From: DATMRF01 sp035566435
GTDB lineage: Bacteria; Verrucomicrobiota; Verrucomicrobiia; Limisphaerales; UBA8199
Length of the DNA: 64,000 nt
Direction of reading: 5' to 3'
Assembly: GCA_035566435.1 (NCBI GenBank)
Contig: DATMRF010000022.1
Span: 62,001-126,000 of the forward strand
The notes beneath the pieces are model-generated. The model was not told the DNA's origin. It was given only the letters and a program-made list of their open reading frames with translations, and did not search any database. Positions 26,104 to 35,444 of this stretch are shown piece after piece (position 1 is the first letter of the stretch; each line of letters starts with the position of its first letter). The translations under genes were made by a program, and so were the position numbers.

Positions 26104-26673
26104 TTATGCTTCGGCGAGCTCTTTCCTGACGCGGTAAGGCAAGGCCTCTGCTTTGACATGAAACCCGATCTCGGGTTTTTGCGGCGCCGGCGGCGGCTCG
26201 AGCAGCGGCCGGAGCTGTTGAAAGATCTGCCGCAGCGCGGAGTCGTGCACCATCAAGGTTTTGTCAATTTCGGCCAGGCGTTTCAGGATGGCGGCGTTGG
26301 CGGCGAGGTCCTCGCGCATTTTGACGAAGGCGCGGATCACATACACGCTCATGGCCACGGCCCGGGGGCTGTTGAGGAGATTGGCCGCCATCAAGGCGCC
26401 GTGCTCGGTGAACGCGCGGACGCTCTTGGAAAACTTGAGGTTCGCCAGGGATATCACAGTTTGTGATATCCCCAGGATTTCCTCCCGCGTCAGCTCGAAG
26501 GTGAAATCCTCCGGAAAGCGGTTCTGGTTGCGTTTGAGCGCCTGGTTTAGGGCGCGGGTTTCGACTCCATAGATTCGGGCCAGGTCGCTATCCAGAATAA
26601 CTCGCTGGTCCCGGAGGGAGTAAATGAAGCTGGCAAGATCGCCAACGGGGATGATTTCAGTTTGGTGGCTCAT
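26104..26673 (-). CDS. ORF6N domain protein
   Basis: The N-terminal ORF6N domain reads VILDSDLARIYGVETRALNQ, then NRFPEDFTFELTREE and VRAFTEHGALMAANLLNSPR. A helical region with MREDLAANAAILKRLAEIDK follows, with a proline-rich hinge and a short tail. ORF6N domains occur in phage antirepressor-like proteins and mobile or defence regions and are thought to bind DNA. It lies about 170 bp upstream of the glycosylase gene on the same strand and marks the far end of the accessory island. A perfect 11-bp inverted repeat (26448-26458/26462-26472) lies inside the coding sequence. Confidence 0.9.
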   Translation of the reverse strand: MSHQTEIIPVGDLASFIYSLRDQRVILDSDLARIYGVETRALNQALKRNQNRFPEDFTFELTREEILGISQTVISLANLKFSKSVRAFTEHGALMAANLLNSPRAVAMSVYVIRAFVKMREDLAANAAILKRLAEIDKTLMVHDSALRQIFQQLRPLLEPPPAPQKPEIGFHVKAEALPYRVRKELAEA

Positions 26674-26772
26674 AGATAGATGCTGTAAATCCCTTTTTTC
26701 AGTAAATTGGAGCGGCGTTTCGACGTCCGGCTCGCGGCTTTTGTTTCATGTCCCGGGAATTTTCGCAATCTC

Positions 26773-26795
26773 ACCTGGACAATGGCTGTCCAGGT
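26773..26795. promoter_or_regulatory. Operator-like 9-bp inverted repeat
   Basis: ACCTGGACA and TGTCCAGGT flank five bases between the divergent ORF6N gene (start 26673) and the giant secreted-protein gene (start 26908). An A run follows on the plus strand, so it is not an intrinsic terminator for either gene. It could be a binding site for a dimeric regulator. Confidence 0.4.
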
Positions 26796-26907
26796 CAAAA
26801 AAATAGTTCAACATCAATAATTCAAAGAACAAGAATTACTTGACGATGAAAGCGGCAGGAATTAAAGATGAGCGTCGGGAGACAACTCGGAAGCAGGGCT
26901 TGTGAAT

Positions 26908-29900
26908 ATGAAAATGCGGCGGTTTGCCGTTCGTGTTTGTGTTTCGCTGATGTTGGTCCTTGGCAGTAACACCGGTCGCTCTGCCACCCTCACCTGGACC
27001 AATACTGCTGCCACCGACTGGAACACGGCCGCCAATTGGAGTCCGAATCAGGTGCCCGGTGCCGCCGACCATGTAATCATCAACTCAGGAACTATCACTG
27101 TTCCGACAAACGCCAGTTTCGCCATGATGGACTGGACTGGGGGCCAGCTACAGGGTGCCTTGACGGTGGCCAGCAATGGGGTGTTGAACATCGGCAGCAG
27201 CGCCGAGAAGGACTTGTACGGCCCGTTGACCAACTCGGGCACGGTGACCTGGACCGGCACGGGCCACCTGCACGTCTTCTACTATGCGGCCGCCGGCTTC
27301 TACGGGGCGATCTACAACCTGGCGGGCGGACTGTTCAACATCCAGGACGACACAGTCCTGGATGATTATGAGGGAGTCGAGGTGTTCAGCAACGCGGGCA
27401 CATTGCGCAAGTCGGCGGGCAGCGGCACCACCTACTTCTATGCGCAGTTCAGCAACACGGGCAGCGTGGATGTGGAAAGCGGGACGCTGGCCTTTGAGAA
27501 TAGCGGCATTATTGACGGACCGTTTTACGCGGCGGCGGGCACGACGAACCTCTTCAGCGGCAGCTTCAGTAACGGCAACGCTCCGCTGCTCAACGGTCCA
27601 GGAGTGTTTCAGTTCACCGGCGGAACGCTGACGCTTACGAAGGATCTGATTCCCAATCTGCAAATGCTGGGCGGCACGTTGCTGTTGGGTCCCGGGTTTC
27701 AAGGCGGCAGCATCACCAACCTAACGTTGACCGGCATGACGTTGGCGGGCACCAATGTGGTGACCGGCACGTTGAACTGGACGACGGCCCCGATGCGGGG
27801 TGCCTTGACGGTGGCCAGCAACGGGGTGTTGAACATCAGTGGCAGCGCCGAGAAGGACCTTTACTGCCCATTAACCAACTCGGGCACGGTGACCTGGACC
27901 GGCACGGGCCACCTGCGCGTCTTCTATTACCCGGGTGCCAACCTCTACGGGGCGATCTACAATCTGGCGGGCGGACTGTTCAACATCCAGAACGACACAG
28001 TCCTGGATGATTATGAGGGAGTCGAGGTGTTCAGCAACGCGGGCACACTGCGCAAGTCGGCGGGCAGCGGCACCACCTCCTTCTATCTGCAGATCACCAA
28101 CACGCGCAGCGTGGACGTGGAAAGCGGGACGCTGGCCTTTGAGAATAGCGGCATTATTGACGGAGCGTTTTACGCAGCGGCGGGCACGACGAACCTCTTC
28201 AGCGGCAGCTTCGCCAGCGGCAACGCTCCGCTGCTCAACGGTCCGGGAGTATTTCAGTTCAACGGCGGCACGCTGACGCTTACCCGGGATGTGATTCCCA
28301 ATCTGCAAATGCTGGGCGGCACGTTGCTGCTGGGTCCCGGGTTTCAAGGCGGCAGCATCACCAACCTGACGTTGACCGGCATGACGCTGGCGGGCACCAA
28401 CGTGGTGACCGGCACGTTGAACTGGACGACGGGCCCGATGCAGGGCGCCTTGACGGTGGCCAGCAACGGGGTGTTAAACATCAGCGGCAGCGCCGAGAAG
28501 GACCTGTACTGCCCGTTGACCAACTCGGGCACGGTGACCTGGACCGGCACGGGCCACCTGCGCGTCTTCTATTACCCGGGTGCCAACCTCTACGGGGCGG
28601 TCTACAATCTGGCGGGCGGACTGTTCGACATCCGGAACGACACGGTCCTGGATGATTATGAAAGAGTCGAGGTGTTCAGCAACGCGGGCACGTTGCGCAA
28701 GTCGGCGGGCAGCGGTACCACCTCCTTCTATCCACAGATCCTCAACACGGGCAGCGTCGATGTGGAAAGCGGGATGCTGGCCTTTGAGAATAGCGGGATT
28801 ATTGATGGACAGTTTTACGCGGCGGCGGGCACGACAAATCTCTTTAACGGAAGCTTCACCAGCGGCAATGCTCCACTGCTCAACGGTCCGGGAGCGTTTC
28901 AGTTCAACGGCGGCACGCTGACACTCACGAAGGATGTGATTCCCAACCTGCAAATGCTGGGCGGCACGTTGCTGCTGGGCCCCGGGTTTCAAGGCGGCAG
29001 CATTACCAACCTGACGCTGAGCGGCATGACACTGGCGGGCACCAACGTGGTGACCGGCACCTTGAACTGGACGACGGCCCCGATGCAGGGTGCCTTGACG
29101 GTGGCCAGCAACGGCGTGTTGAATATCAGTGGCAGCGCCGAGAAGGACCTCTACTGCCCCTTGACTAACTGGGGCACGGTGACCTGGACGGGCACGGGCC
29201 ACCTGCGCCTCTTCTATTACCCGGGTGCCAACCTCTACGGGGCGCTCTACAATCTGGCGGGTGGACTCTTTGACATCCAGAACGACACGCTCCTGGATGA
29301 TTATGAAAAAGTCGAGGTGTTCAACAACGCGGGCACGCTGCGCAAGTCGGCGGGCAGCGGCACCACGACCATCAATCCGCAGTTCAGCAACACCGGCACG
29401 GTGGCTGCCTTGAGCGGAACGCTCGCCTTTAACGGGAGCTTTATCACTTCAGGCGGTGAACTTCTCTTTGGCATGAGCGGTCCGGGCAGTTATGGCAATA
29501 TCAGCATTGCGGGTAGTGTCGTGCTCGGTGGCACCGTCGGCGTAGTTTGGCTCGGGGGGTTCGTGCCGGCCAGCGGCAATTCCTTTACCCTCCTCAGCTA
29601 CGGGTCCTACAGCGGTATTTTCACCAACACAGATTTTCCCACCGGAGCCATCTGGCAAACCAATTACACTTCCACGTCATTCATCCTGGCCGTCGGCGGC
29701 CTCAACCAACTCGCGTTCACCACCGGGCCGGTGGGAGGAAAGCTGGCCGGAGCAATCCTGGCGCCGGTGGTGGTGCAGGTTGAAACTTCGAGTGGAAACC
29801 CGCTGGCGACCAATGGAGTTCCAATAACTCTTTCACTGAACAGCGGCAGCGGGATATTGAGCGGCACGCTGACGCAGAACACCGATCCTGCCGGGAAGGC

Positions 29901-30210
29901 AACGTTCGGCGATTTAAGCATCGACCAAATCGGCACGAAGACGCTACGGGCGGCGTCACCGTTGCTGACCACTGCCACGAGCGCGCCCTTTAGGATTGTG
30001 GCCTTGATTGAAGTGCAATGGACCAACGGCGGTTTCATGCTGCAATTGAACGGGACCAATACTTTCGGCCCCACCATTATCTACGCCTCGACGAACCTGA
30101 TGTCCTGGACGCCGCTTTACACCAATCCGCCGACCCCCAACCCCATTCAATTCCTCGATACTTCAGCAACGAATATTCCGGACCGTTTCTATCGTGCCGT
30201 TGAACAGTGA
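26908..30210 (+). CDS. Giant secreted beta-helix-type protein with 215-residue tandem repeats
   Basis: A signal peptide (FAVRVCVSLMLVLGSNTGRS, then ATL) is followed by WNTAANWSPNQVPGAADHVI, a segment usual at the front of autotransporter-like adhesins. From about residue 83 a 215-residue unit, starting GALTVASNGVLNI, is repeated three times in full and once in part, rich in G, N, T and short beta strands. Then comes FVPASGNSFTLLSYGSYSGI, an Ig/invasin-like module (GVPITLSLNSGSGILSG) and the C-terminal YASTNLMSWTPLYTNPPTPN, then FYRAVEQ. It is probably a surface or released adhesin. The export or anchoring of such FYR-ending proteins is not established. ATG 26908 is preferred over GTG 26902. 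Confidence 0.8.
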   Translation: MKMRRFAVRVCVSLMLVLGSNTGRSATLTWTNTAATDWNTAANWSPNQVPGAADHVIINSGTITVPTNASFAMMDWTGGQLQGALTVASNGVLNIGSSAEKDLYGPLTNSGTVTWTGTGHLHVFYYAAAGFYGAIYNLAGGLFNIQDDTVLDDYEGVEVFSNAGTLRKSAGSGTTYFYAQFSNTGSVDVESGTLAFENSGIIDGPFYAAAGTTNLFSGSFSNGNAPLLNGPGVFQFTGGTLTLTKDLIPNLQMLGGTLLLGPGFQGGSITNLTLTGMTLAGTNVVTGTLNWTTAPMRGALTVASNGVLNISGSAEKDLYCPLTNSGTVTWTGTGHLRVFYYPGANLYGAIYNLAGGLFNIQNDTVLDDYEGVEVFSNAGTLRKSAGSGTTSFYLQITNTRSVDVESGTLAFENSGIIDGAFYAAAGTTNLFSGSFASGNAPLLNGPGVFQFNGGTLTLTRDVIPNLQMLGGTLLLGPGFQGGSITNLTLTGMTLAGTNVVTGTLNWTTGPMQGALTVASNGVLNISGSAEKDLYCPLTNSGTVTWTGTGHLRVFYYPGANLYGAVYNLAGGLFDIRNDTVLDDYERVEVFSNAGTLRKSAGSGTTSFYPQILNTGSVDVESGMLAFENSGIIDGQFYAAAGTTNLFNGSFTSGNAPLLNGPGAFQFNGGTLTLTKDVIPNLQMLGGTLLLGPGFQGGSITNLTLSGMTLAGTNVVTGTLNWTTAPMQGALTVASNGVLNISGSAEKDLYCPLTNWGTVTWTGTGHLRLFYYPGANLYGALYNLAGGLFDIQNDTLLDDYEKVEVFNNAGTLRKSAGSGTTTINPQFSNTGTVAALSGTLAFNGSFITSGGELLFGMSGPGSYGNISIAGSVVLGGTVGVVWLGGFVPASGNSFTLLSYGSYSGIFTNTDFPTGAIWQTNYTSTSFILAVGGLNQLAFTTGPVGGKLAGAILAPVVVQVETSSGNPLATNGVPITLSLNSGSGILSGTLTQNTDPAGKATFGDLSIDQIGTKTLRAASPLLTTATSAPFRIVALIEVQWTNGGFMLQLNGTNTFGPTIIYASTNLMSWTPLYTNPPTPNPIQFLDTSATNIPDRFYRAVEQ
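27154..29430. repeat. 645-bp tandem repeat array, three full copies and one partial
   Basis: Units start at 27154, 27799, 28444 and 29089, each exactly 645 bp apart (215 codons). Long identical stretches occur, such as the AGCGGCACCAC region and the GGCGGCAGCAT region. The fourth copy diverges from about 29400. The absence of indels and the high identity point to recent duplication or continuing gene conversion. Confidence 0.95.
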
Positions 30211-30273
30211 AAAGGTGGAAGCAAGGCACTGCGGTAAGAGCAAGTGTTGAATGCGCAGCACGGCGCCGCAAGC

Positions 30274-31713
30274 TCACATAGTCTTGGAGGTTTCCTTGAG
30301 GATTTCCAGAGCGAGGTCAATGTGCTCTTGGTGCGTGGTCGCGCACAGGACCGCCAACCGAATCCAGAAATGCCCGTTCAACCTGGTGGACGTGAGGAAG
30401 ACGCGGCCGTCGCGCTGAACGGCATTTAATAGTCTCTGGTTATAGGCATCAGGGTCGCCGGTCCCGGGTAACCAGCGAAAGGTTACGACGGAAAGGTCGG
30501 GGGGCGGCCCGACCTCCACGTGGTCCAGCTCGCGGACCCGGTCAAAGAAATACCGCGCCAGCAGCAGCTTTTCTTCCAACGCGGCGCGAAAGGCCCGAAC
30601 CCCAATCAGTTTGAGCGAAAGCCATAGTCGCAGCCCGCGGAACGGCCGGGTCAGCTCGGGTGACAACTCCGAGGGCGAGATTTCGTCCAGGGACGCGAGC
30701 GAGGAGCGGTCCTGCAGGTAATGGGCGTCATAGTGATAGGCGCTGAGCAGGTCTTGACGGTTTCGCACCAGCACGGCGCCGCTCCCGCAGGGCATAAAAA
30801 GCCCCTTGGCCGGGTCCAACGTTAGGGAATCCGACCGCTCCATACCCGAGAGCGCCTCCCTGGCGGAAGCGCACAGAGCGAACATCGCGCCATAAGCGCC
30901 GTCCACGTGCAGCCACAGCCTGTGAGCCTGGGCGACGTCGGCGATCGCGTTGAGCGGATCGATCGTCCCGGTGTCGGTTGAGCCCGCGGAAGCCACGACG
31001 AGCCAGGGCAGGAGCCCGGCCTGTTGGTCGGCGTGGGTCGCCTGCTCGAGCAGGTCCGGCCGCATGCGGTAAGCCGAATCCAGCGGAATTTCCCGCGTGA
31101 CGCAACCGCTCATGCCGGCGATGCGCAGAGCCTTGGCGATGGAATGATGGGTTTGCGACGTGAGATAGACGACCGCTTTTTCGTATTCCCGCGCCTTGAG
31201 TTCCCGGTGCTCCCGAGCCGCCACGACGGCGCTGAGATTGGCCATGCTCCCGCCCGAGGTCAGGTCGCCGGCGCAGGTTTTGGGGTAGCCGACAAACTCA
31301 GCCATCCACCGGGTGAGCAGATTCTCGAGGCGCACGGCCCCCGGGGAGGCAAAGTAGTTTCCCGCATACGGATTGATGACGGCCGCCAGGTAGTCGCCCA
31401 ACGCGGCAGCATACAGGCTGCTGATGGGAATGAAGGCCAGGAGTCCCGGGGCCCCCAGGTTTACACCGGTGTGCTCGATGTTTTCGGCCAGCAACTTTAG
31501 CAGCAAATCCGGCTCCTCAGGCTCTTCTGAAAGCGGAGAGGCGAGGACTCCCTTTCCTTCATGCTGAGAAGAACGGAAGGCTGGACCCGTTGCCAGTGCT
31601 TCGACGAACCCCTGCGCGTGCGCGTTGATTTCTTCCATCCAGCGTTGGCGCAGGCGAAGGTCGGGTTCGAGCGGCCGAGCCAGGGTCCGCAGCTGTGCGA
31701 GCCGGTCTTTCAT
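30274..31713 (-). CDS. Group II pyridoxal-phosphate decarboxylase
   Basis: The protein resembles aromatic-L-amino-acid or glutamate decarboxylases: FIPISSLYAAALGDYLAAVI, DLTSGGSMANLSAVVAAREH (PLP phosphate site), VYLTSQTHHSIAKALRIAG with the ring-stacking His, and LWLHVDGAYGAMFAL with the PLP-binding Asp. The Schiff-base Lys lies in LTLDPAKGLFMPCGSGAVLV. The usual motif there is N/D-x-H-K-W; here Ala and Gly replace His and Trp, as in some divergent members. It should remove the carboxyl group of an amino acid; the substrate is unknown. The length of 479 residues is normal. It is convergent with the giant secreted-protein gene, 63 bp away. Confidence 0.85.
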   Translation of the reverse strand: MKDRLAQLRTLARPLEPDLRLRQRWMEEINAHAQGFVEALATGPAFRSSQHEGKGVLASPLSEEPEEPDLLLKLLAENIEHTGVNLGAPGLLAFIPISSLYAAALGDYLAAVINPYAGNYFASPGAVRLENLLTRWMAEFVGYPKTCAGDLTSGGSMANLSAVVAAREHRELKAREYEKAVVYLTSQTHHSIAKALRIAGMSGCVTREIPLDSAYRMRPDLLEQATHADQQAGLLPWLVVASAGSTDTGTIDPLNAIADVAQAHRLWLHVDGAYGAMFALCASAREALSGMERSDSLTLDPAKGLFMPCGSGAVLVRNRQDLLSAYHYDAHYLQDRSSLASLDEISPSELSPELTRPFRGLRLWLSLKLIGVRAFRAALEEKLLLARYFFDRVRELDHVEVGPPPDLSVVTFRWLPGTGDPDAYNQRLLNAVQRDGRVFLTSTRLNGHFWIRLAVLCATTHQEHIDLALEILKETSKTM

Positions 31714-32262
31714 GCGGCCCCAGTGTGCAACGGGAGGTCGTTCGTGGGAACCGGAAAGGAGTGGAATGCGGCTTCAGCCTGTCCTGGGACGGCTGGGACG
31801 GTCTGGGACGGCTGTGGGACGGCTGCAAGAGTGAGAATCGCCCGTGTTTACCGGCCTTGGGACGGTGGGACGGCTGTACACCCCCAAACCACCCCCCTAC
31901 CCCCCCTTCCTCCTCGTCATCGTCCTCCTTTCCGTCTTCCCCTCCTGCGACTAACCGTGACTAACCGCGACCAACTTCGACTATCTTCAACCAGCTTTCC
32001 GCATCCGTCCAAGTGGCGCGGCATGGTCCAGGCGTTTTTTCAATTCCCCCTCAGCAACCCATCTGCACCTATGTGCACCCATGTTCTTCCGCGTCCGGTC
32101 GAGATTGCTCGCCCCCAACTCCCGATAGCTCCCGCCCCCAGCTCCCGCCAACTCCTGATAGCTCCCGATAGCTGCCGCCCGCCTGTGCTCGCAGCGGCAC
32201 CTATCGGCACCTATCGGCAGCTATCGGCACCCTTCACGCCTCACGTTGCACGTTTCACGTTC
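31714..32262. other. Low-complexity intergenic region with nested short repeats
   Basis: Four kinds of imperfect repeat follow each other: GGGACGGCT units (about 31789-31876), a C/T-rich run with poly-C (31880-31945), GACTAACCG/GACCAAC units (31950-31995), and CCCGATAGCT/CCTATCGG units (32118-32232). No gene is seen. Confidence 0.7.
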
Positions 32263-33021
32263 CTACTTCGCGTAATTGTCGTAAATGAGCTTCGCTGTCA
32301 GCGCCACAACCATCGCGATAAAGATTGGCCGGATGAATTTCGTGCCGCGGGCGATGACCATGCGCGAGCCGAGCCTGGCTCCCAGCAGTTGGCCGATGCC
32401 CATCGTCAGCCCGGCGGCGAAAAGGACTTTCCCGCCGGCAAGGAACAGCGCCAGCGAACTCAGGTTGCTGGCGAAATTCATCACTTTCGTGTAGCCCGTC
32501 GCCCGGGTCATGTTGTACCCCAGCCCCAGCATGTAGGCCATGGTCCAGAACGTGCCGGTGCCCGGACCGAAAAACCCGTCGTAAAACCCGATGCTCAGCC
32601 CGAAGATCAGGTCAAACCAGCCGTGCGGCATCCGTGGATGCAAGTCCTTCTCGCCAAGCTGCGGCTTGAGCAGCGTGTAGGCTGCGACAGCGATCAGGAG
32701 CAGCGGAATCAGCCGCCGCAGAAAAGACGGGTCCATCTGCTGCACCGCCAGGGTTCCCATCGCCGCGCCGAAAAACGACAACGCGAACCCGCGCACGCAA
32801 TCCCGCAGCGGAACGGTCTTTGCCTCGGCGTAATGCCAGGCCGCGCTACCGGAACCAAAGGTGGCCTGCAGCTTGTTGGTCCCCAGCGCCTCCTGTGGGT
32901 TGAGACCGAAATTGAGCAGCACCGGCACCGTTATCAGGCCGCCGCCGCCCGCGATGGAATCGACAAACCCCGCCACCAACCCGGTGCCGAATAGCAGCGG
33001 AAGGTGCCAGGGTTGGATCAT
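32263..33021 (-). CDS. TSUP (TauE/SafE) family permease
   Basis: The 252-residue membrane protein begins MIQPWHLPLLFGTGLVAGFV and continues DSIAGGGGLITVPVLL, the first TSUP half-repeat. The second appears at YDGFFGPGTGTFWTMAYMLG. About eight hydrophobic helices are visible. TSUP proteins export or import sulfite, sulfonates or related organic anions; the substrate here is unknown. The ATG at 33021 overlaps the stop of the YfhO-like gene (ATGA), fixing the start against the much longer frame reaching 33654. Confidence 0.9.
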   Translation of the reverse strand: MIQPWHLPLLFGTGLVAGFVDSIAGGGGLITVPVLLNFGLNPQEALGTNKLQATFGSGSAAWHYAEAKTVPLRDCVRGFALSFFGAAMGTLAVQQMDPSFLRRLIPLLLIAVAAYTLLKPQLGEKDLHPRMPHGWFDLIFGLSIGFYDGFFGPGTGTFWTMAYMLGLGYNMTRATGYTKVMNFASNLSSLALFLAGGKVLFAAGLTMGIGQLLGARLGSRMVIARGTKFIRPIFIAMVVALTAKLIYDNYAK

Positions 33022-35324
33022 GGCTTCGGGGAACGCACCCAGCCAACCAGGCAAACCAAAAGAGAGAGGCCTGAAATCAGCGCCCCGGCGTAGAAGGCGG
33101 AATCCACGTAATCCAGGCGCACGTGGTGTTTTCCTTGCGGGACTTCGACGGCTTGAAAAGCGTAGTTCGCCCGCAGCAGCCTGGCCGGCCGGTCGTCGAT
33201 GCGCGCGCGCCATCGGTGATAATAGGTCTGCGCGACGACCACGAGCGAAGGTTCCGCGGCATCGACGTCCAGTTCCACCCGCTGAGGCTCGAAGCGATTG
33301 AGCGTCACCTGGGCGCGCGTTTGGTTGGTCGCCGAGACGAGACCTTTCGTATCCAGCGGCAGCACCACAAATTGGCGCGGGTCGAATGCAGGATTCAGCA
33401 GGGCGTAGAGGGCGTTGGTATCGTCCAGGAGCACTGCGCGCTGCCCCGCGGTCGCGAGCGGCAGAAAAGAAGAACGCGGCTCCCATTTCACATAATCGCC
33501 CGGCGAGGTCATTTGGGATACGCCCAGGAAATCGGCGAGGTGGGGTGGGCAGGTATTGGTGTGGAGATAGAGCAGCGAATTGAGCTCGCCGCATTCGCGG
33601 GGGTAAATGGAGAAAAAGCCGTTCGCCTTGGGCACCCGGTCCAGGAGATTGCAATCGGCGAAATAGCCAAGCCGCTTGGCGAGGTAGTTTTCCCTGGGGT
33701 CATTCAGCGCCAGTTGGGTGAACCTGACATCCGCTGCCGGCGCGACCATCGCGCGCGATTCGCCGAGCGCGGGCTGTGGCGTCATGGCCAGATATTTCCG
33801 GGCGAGATTCAGCTCGTAAACCGCGGGCGGGACGGTCGGGTTTTGAGTCGGCTCATGAGTCCAAACATCGAGCCAGAGGACGAGCAGCAAGCCGAAGGGC
33901 AGGAAGCGTTGGACCGCGGGCGCCGTCACCCGCCGAAACGCGAGCAACACGCTGGCCGCAACCAGCACGAACACGGCGCGGCCAGCGCCGTTGCGCAAGG
34001 TGGCCTGCATGTCGTCCGTGGCGAACGGCCAGCGCCACGCCCACAACAGAATGCCGCCAATCAGGGCCACGAGCGCCGCGGCCAGGTACAGCAGCAACCT
34101 GTGGCTCGGCGGCCGTTCCGCAGCCGATGACTGCCGCAGCCGGGCGGCCCCAAACGCAGCCAGCAGCGGCACAGCGAAGACGGTGAGGCCAATATACTTG
34201 ATGGGATAAGTGATCAGGCTGAGCTGCGGAATCAGGCGTCGAATCGCGCGGGACACCAGATTGTGATCCCCACTGGCCAGAAGGAACCCGATGACCGCAA
34301 CCGCGCCCAAAAACCAGACGCGCCGGCCACGGGCTTTCCCCAGCGCGAACGCAGCGAGCAGCAGCGCGCCCACGCCCAGGTAATAGGAGGAGGTCCAGTA
34401 CTGGCCGTATTGAAAGAAAAGGTTCTGTTTGAAAGCGCCGCCAAACACCATCGGAACCAGGAAATTTGCCCAGCCCCAGGCCGGCATCGACCAACGCGTG
34501 TCGGCAAAGCCGGCCTCGCGCTGTGAATGCGCTGCCAGGTCGAGGAAGGGGAGCAATTGTGCTGCGGCGAGGCCGGCGACGATCAGAATGATTAGCGGAA
34601 AGCGGAGGAGGATGCTTCCAAAAGACGAGGATGCAGGACTGAGCCTGGAAAATGAACGCCGGGCATCCACAAGCTGGAAGGCCCACAGCGCGGATAGAAT
34701 GAACCAGGTGAACAGAACGGTTTCCGGCCCGCCGGCGAGCATTTGCAGCGCACCCACTACCGCAGCCACGACCAGCTTACGCCCGCCCTCGAGCCAGCCT
34801 CGCTCGACGCTCAGGATGACCCAGGGCATCCAACTCCAGGTTGCGATGTGACTGGGCCACATCAGCAGGTTCAGAGAGAAACCGTTAAAGGCGAAGATCA
34901 GGCCGGCGACCGCTGCGGCCAGGCGGTTGCCGGTCCAGCGATGCGCGAGCTGATACATTCCCAAGCCTGTCCAGAACAGGTGCAGCAGGCAGAAGAAGCT
35001 CAGCGACCACGTTAGCGGCAGCAGCAGATAAACGACAGCCGGCGGGTAGAGCGGCATGGTGTTCCACTGCGCCAGGAACGGCACGCCGCAGTTATTGTAC
35101 GGATTCCAGAGCGGCAGCTCACCGCGCCAAAAGCATTCGCGCTGGTACTGCGCCAGCGGATACGCGAAGAAGCCGAAATCGCGAACGACGAACGTTTCCA
35201 GGCCGAGCACCACTTGGGGAAAAGCGGCGAAAATGAGCGCTCCGAGCACGAGGGCAAATCGTCCGGGCGTGAGCCAGGCGTCGATCACGACCAGGGGTAC
35301 GCTTTCTGGCCGGGCCCCGGTCAT
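33018..35324 (-). CDS. YfhO-like multi-pass membrane protein
   Basis: The 768-residue protein has about a dozen hydrophobic helices over residues 15-480. Early it has LPLWNPYNNCGVPFLAQWNT, a motif of YfhO and related GT-C-like proteins, with an acidic/aromatic loop (VVRDFGFFAYPLAQYQRE). A large extracytoplasmic domain (about 490-735) ends in QTYYHRWRARIDDRPARLLR and a last helix. YfhO proteins are linked to glycosylation of envelope polymers with polyprenol-linked sugars. It is translationally coupled to the TSUP gene. Start 35324 (MTGARPE) or 35351 are both possible. Confidence 0.85.
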   Translation of the reverse strand: MTGARPESVPLVVIDAWLTPGRFALVLGALIFAAFPQVVLGLETFVVRDFGFFAYPLAQYQRECFWRGELPLWNPYNNCGVPFLAQWNTMPLYPPAVVYLLLPLTWSLSFFCLLHLFWTGLGMYQLAHRWTGNRLAAAVAGLIFAFNGFSLNLLMWPSHIATWSWMPWVILSVERGWLEGGRKLVVAAVVGALQMLAGGPETVLFTWFILSALWAFQLVDARRSFSRLSPASSSFGSILLRFPLIILIVAGLAAAQLLPFLDLAAHSQREAGFADTRWSMPAWGWANFLVPMVFGGAFKQNLFFQYGQYWTSSYYLGVGALLLAAFALGKARGRRVWFLGAVAVIGFLLASGDHNLVSRAIRRLIPQLSLITYPIKYIGLTVFAVPLLAAFGAARLRQSSAAERPPSHRLLLYLAAALVALIGGILLWAWRWPFATDDMQATLRNGAGRAVFVLVAASVLLAFRRVTAPAVQRFLPFGLLLVLWLDVWTHEPTQNPTVPPAVYELNLARKYLAMTPQPALGESRAMVAPAADVRFTQLALNDPRENYLAKRLGYFADCNLLDRVPKANGFFSIYPRECGELNSLLYLHTNTCPPHLADFLGVSQMTSPGDYVKWEPRSSFLPLATAGQRAVLLDDTNALYALLNPAFDPRQFVVLPLDTKGLVSATNQTRAQVTLNRFEPQRVELDVDAAEPSLVVVAQTYYHRWRARIDDRPARLLRANYAFQAVEVPQGKHHVRLDYVDSAFYAGALISGLSLLVCLVGWVRSPKP

Positions 35325-35444
35325 CGCAGCTGGCTGTCGCACAGCGCCCACAGTAAGACAGCCGAGGCGGTGCCGTCCATAGTGGGTTCACTGGCTGGCC
35401 CACCGCCTCCTTGCTTTCCCCCTGTTTTCGGGGATACTCCTTTC

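Noticed and set aside
26448..26472. Perfect 11-bp inverted repeat GGGATATCACA as an operator
   Set aside because: It lies in the middle of the ORF6N coding sequence, in a conserved protein segment; coding constraint is the simpler reason.
20956..26673. Prophage
   Set aside because: ORF6N and HNH genes occur in phages, but no structural, packaging, lysis or integrase genes are present, and the methyltransferase-ATPase set fits a defence island better.
33123..34130. 335-residue plus-strand frame opposite the YfhO-like gene
   Set aside because: The minus-strand membrane protein is clear; this frame is compositionally biased antisense.
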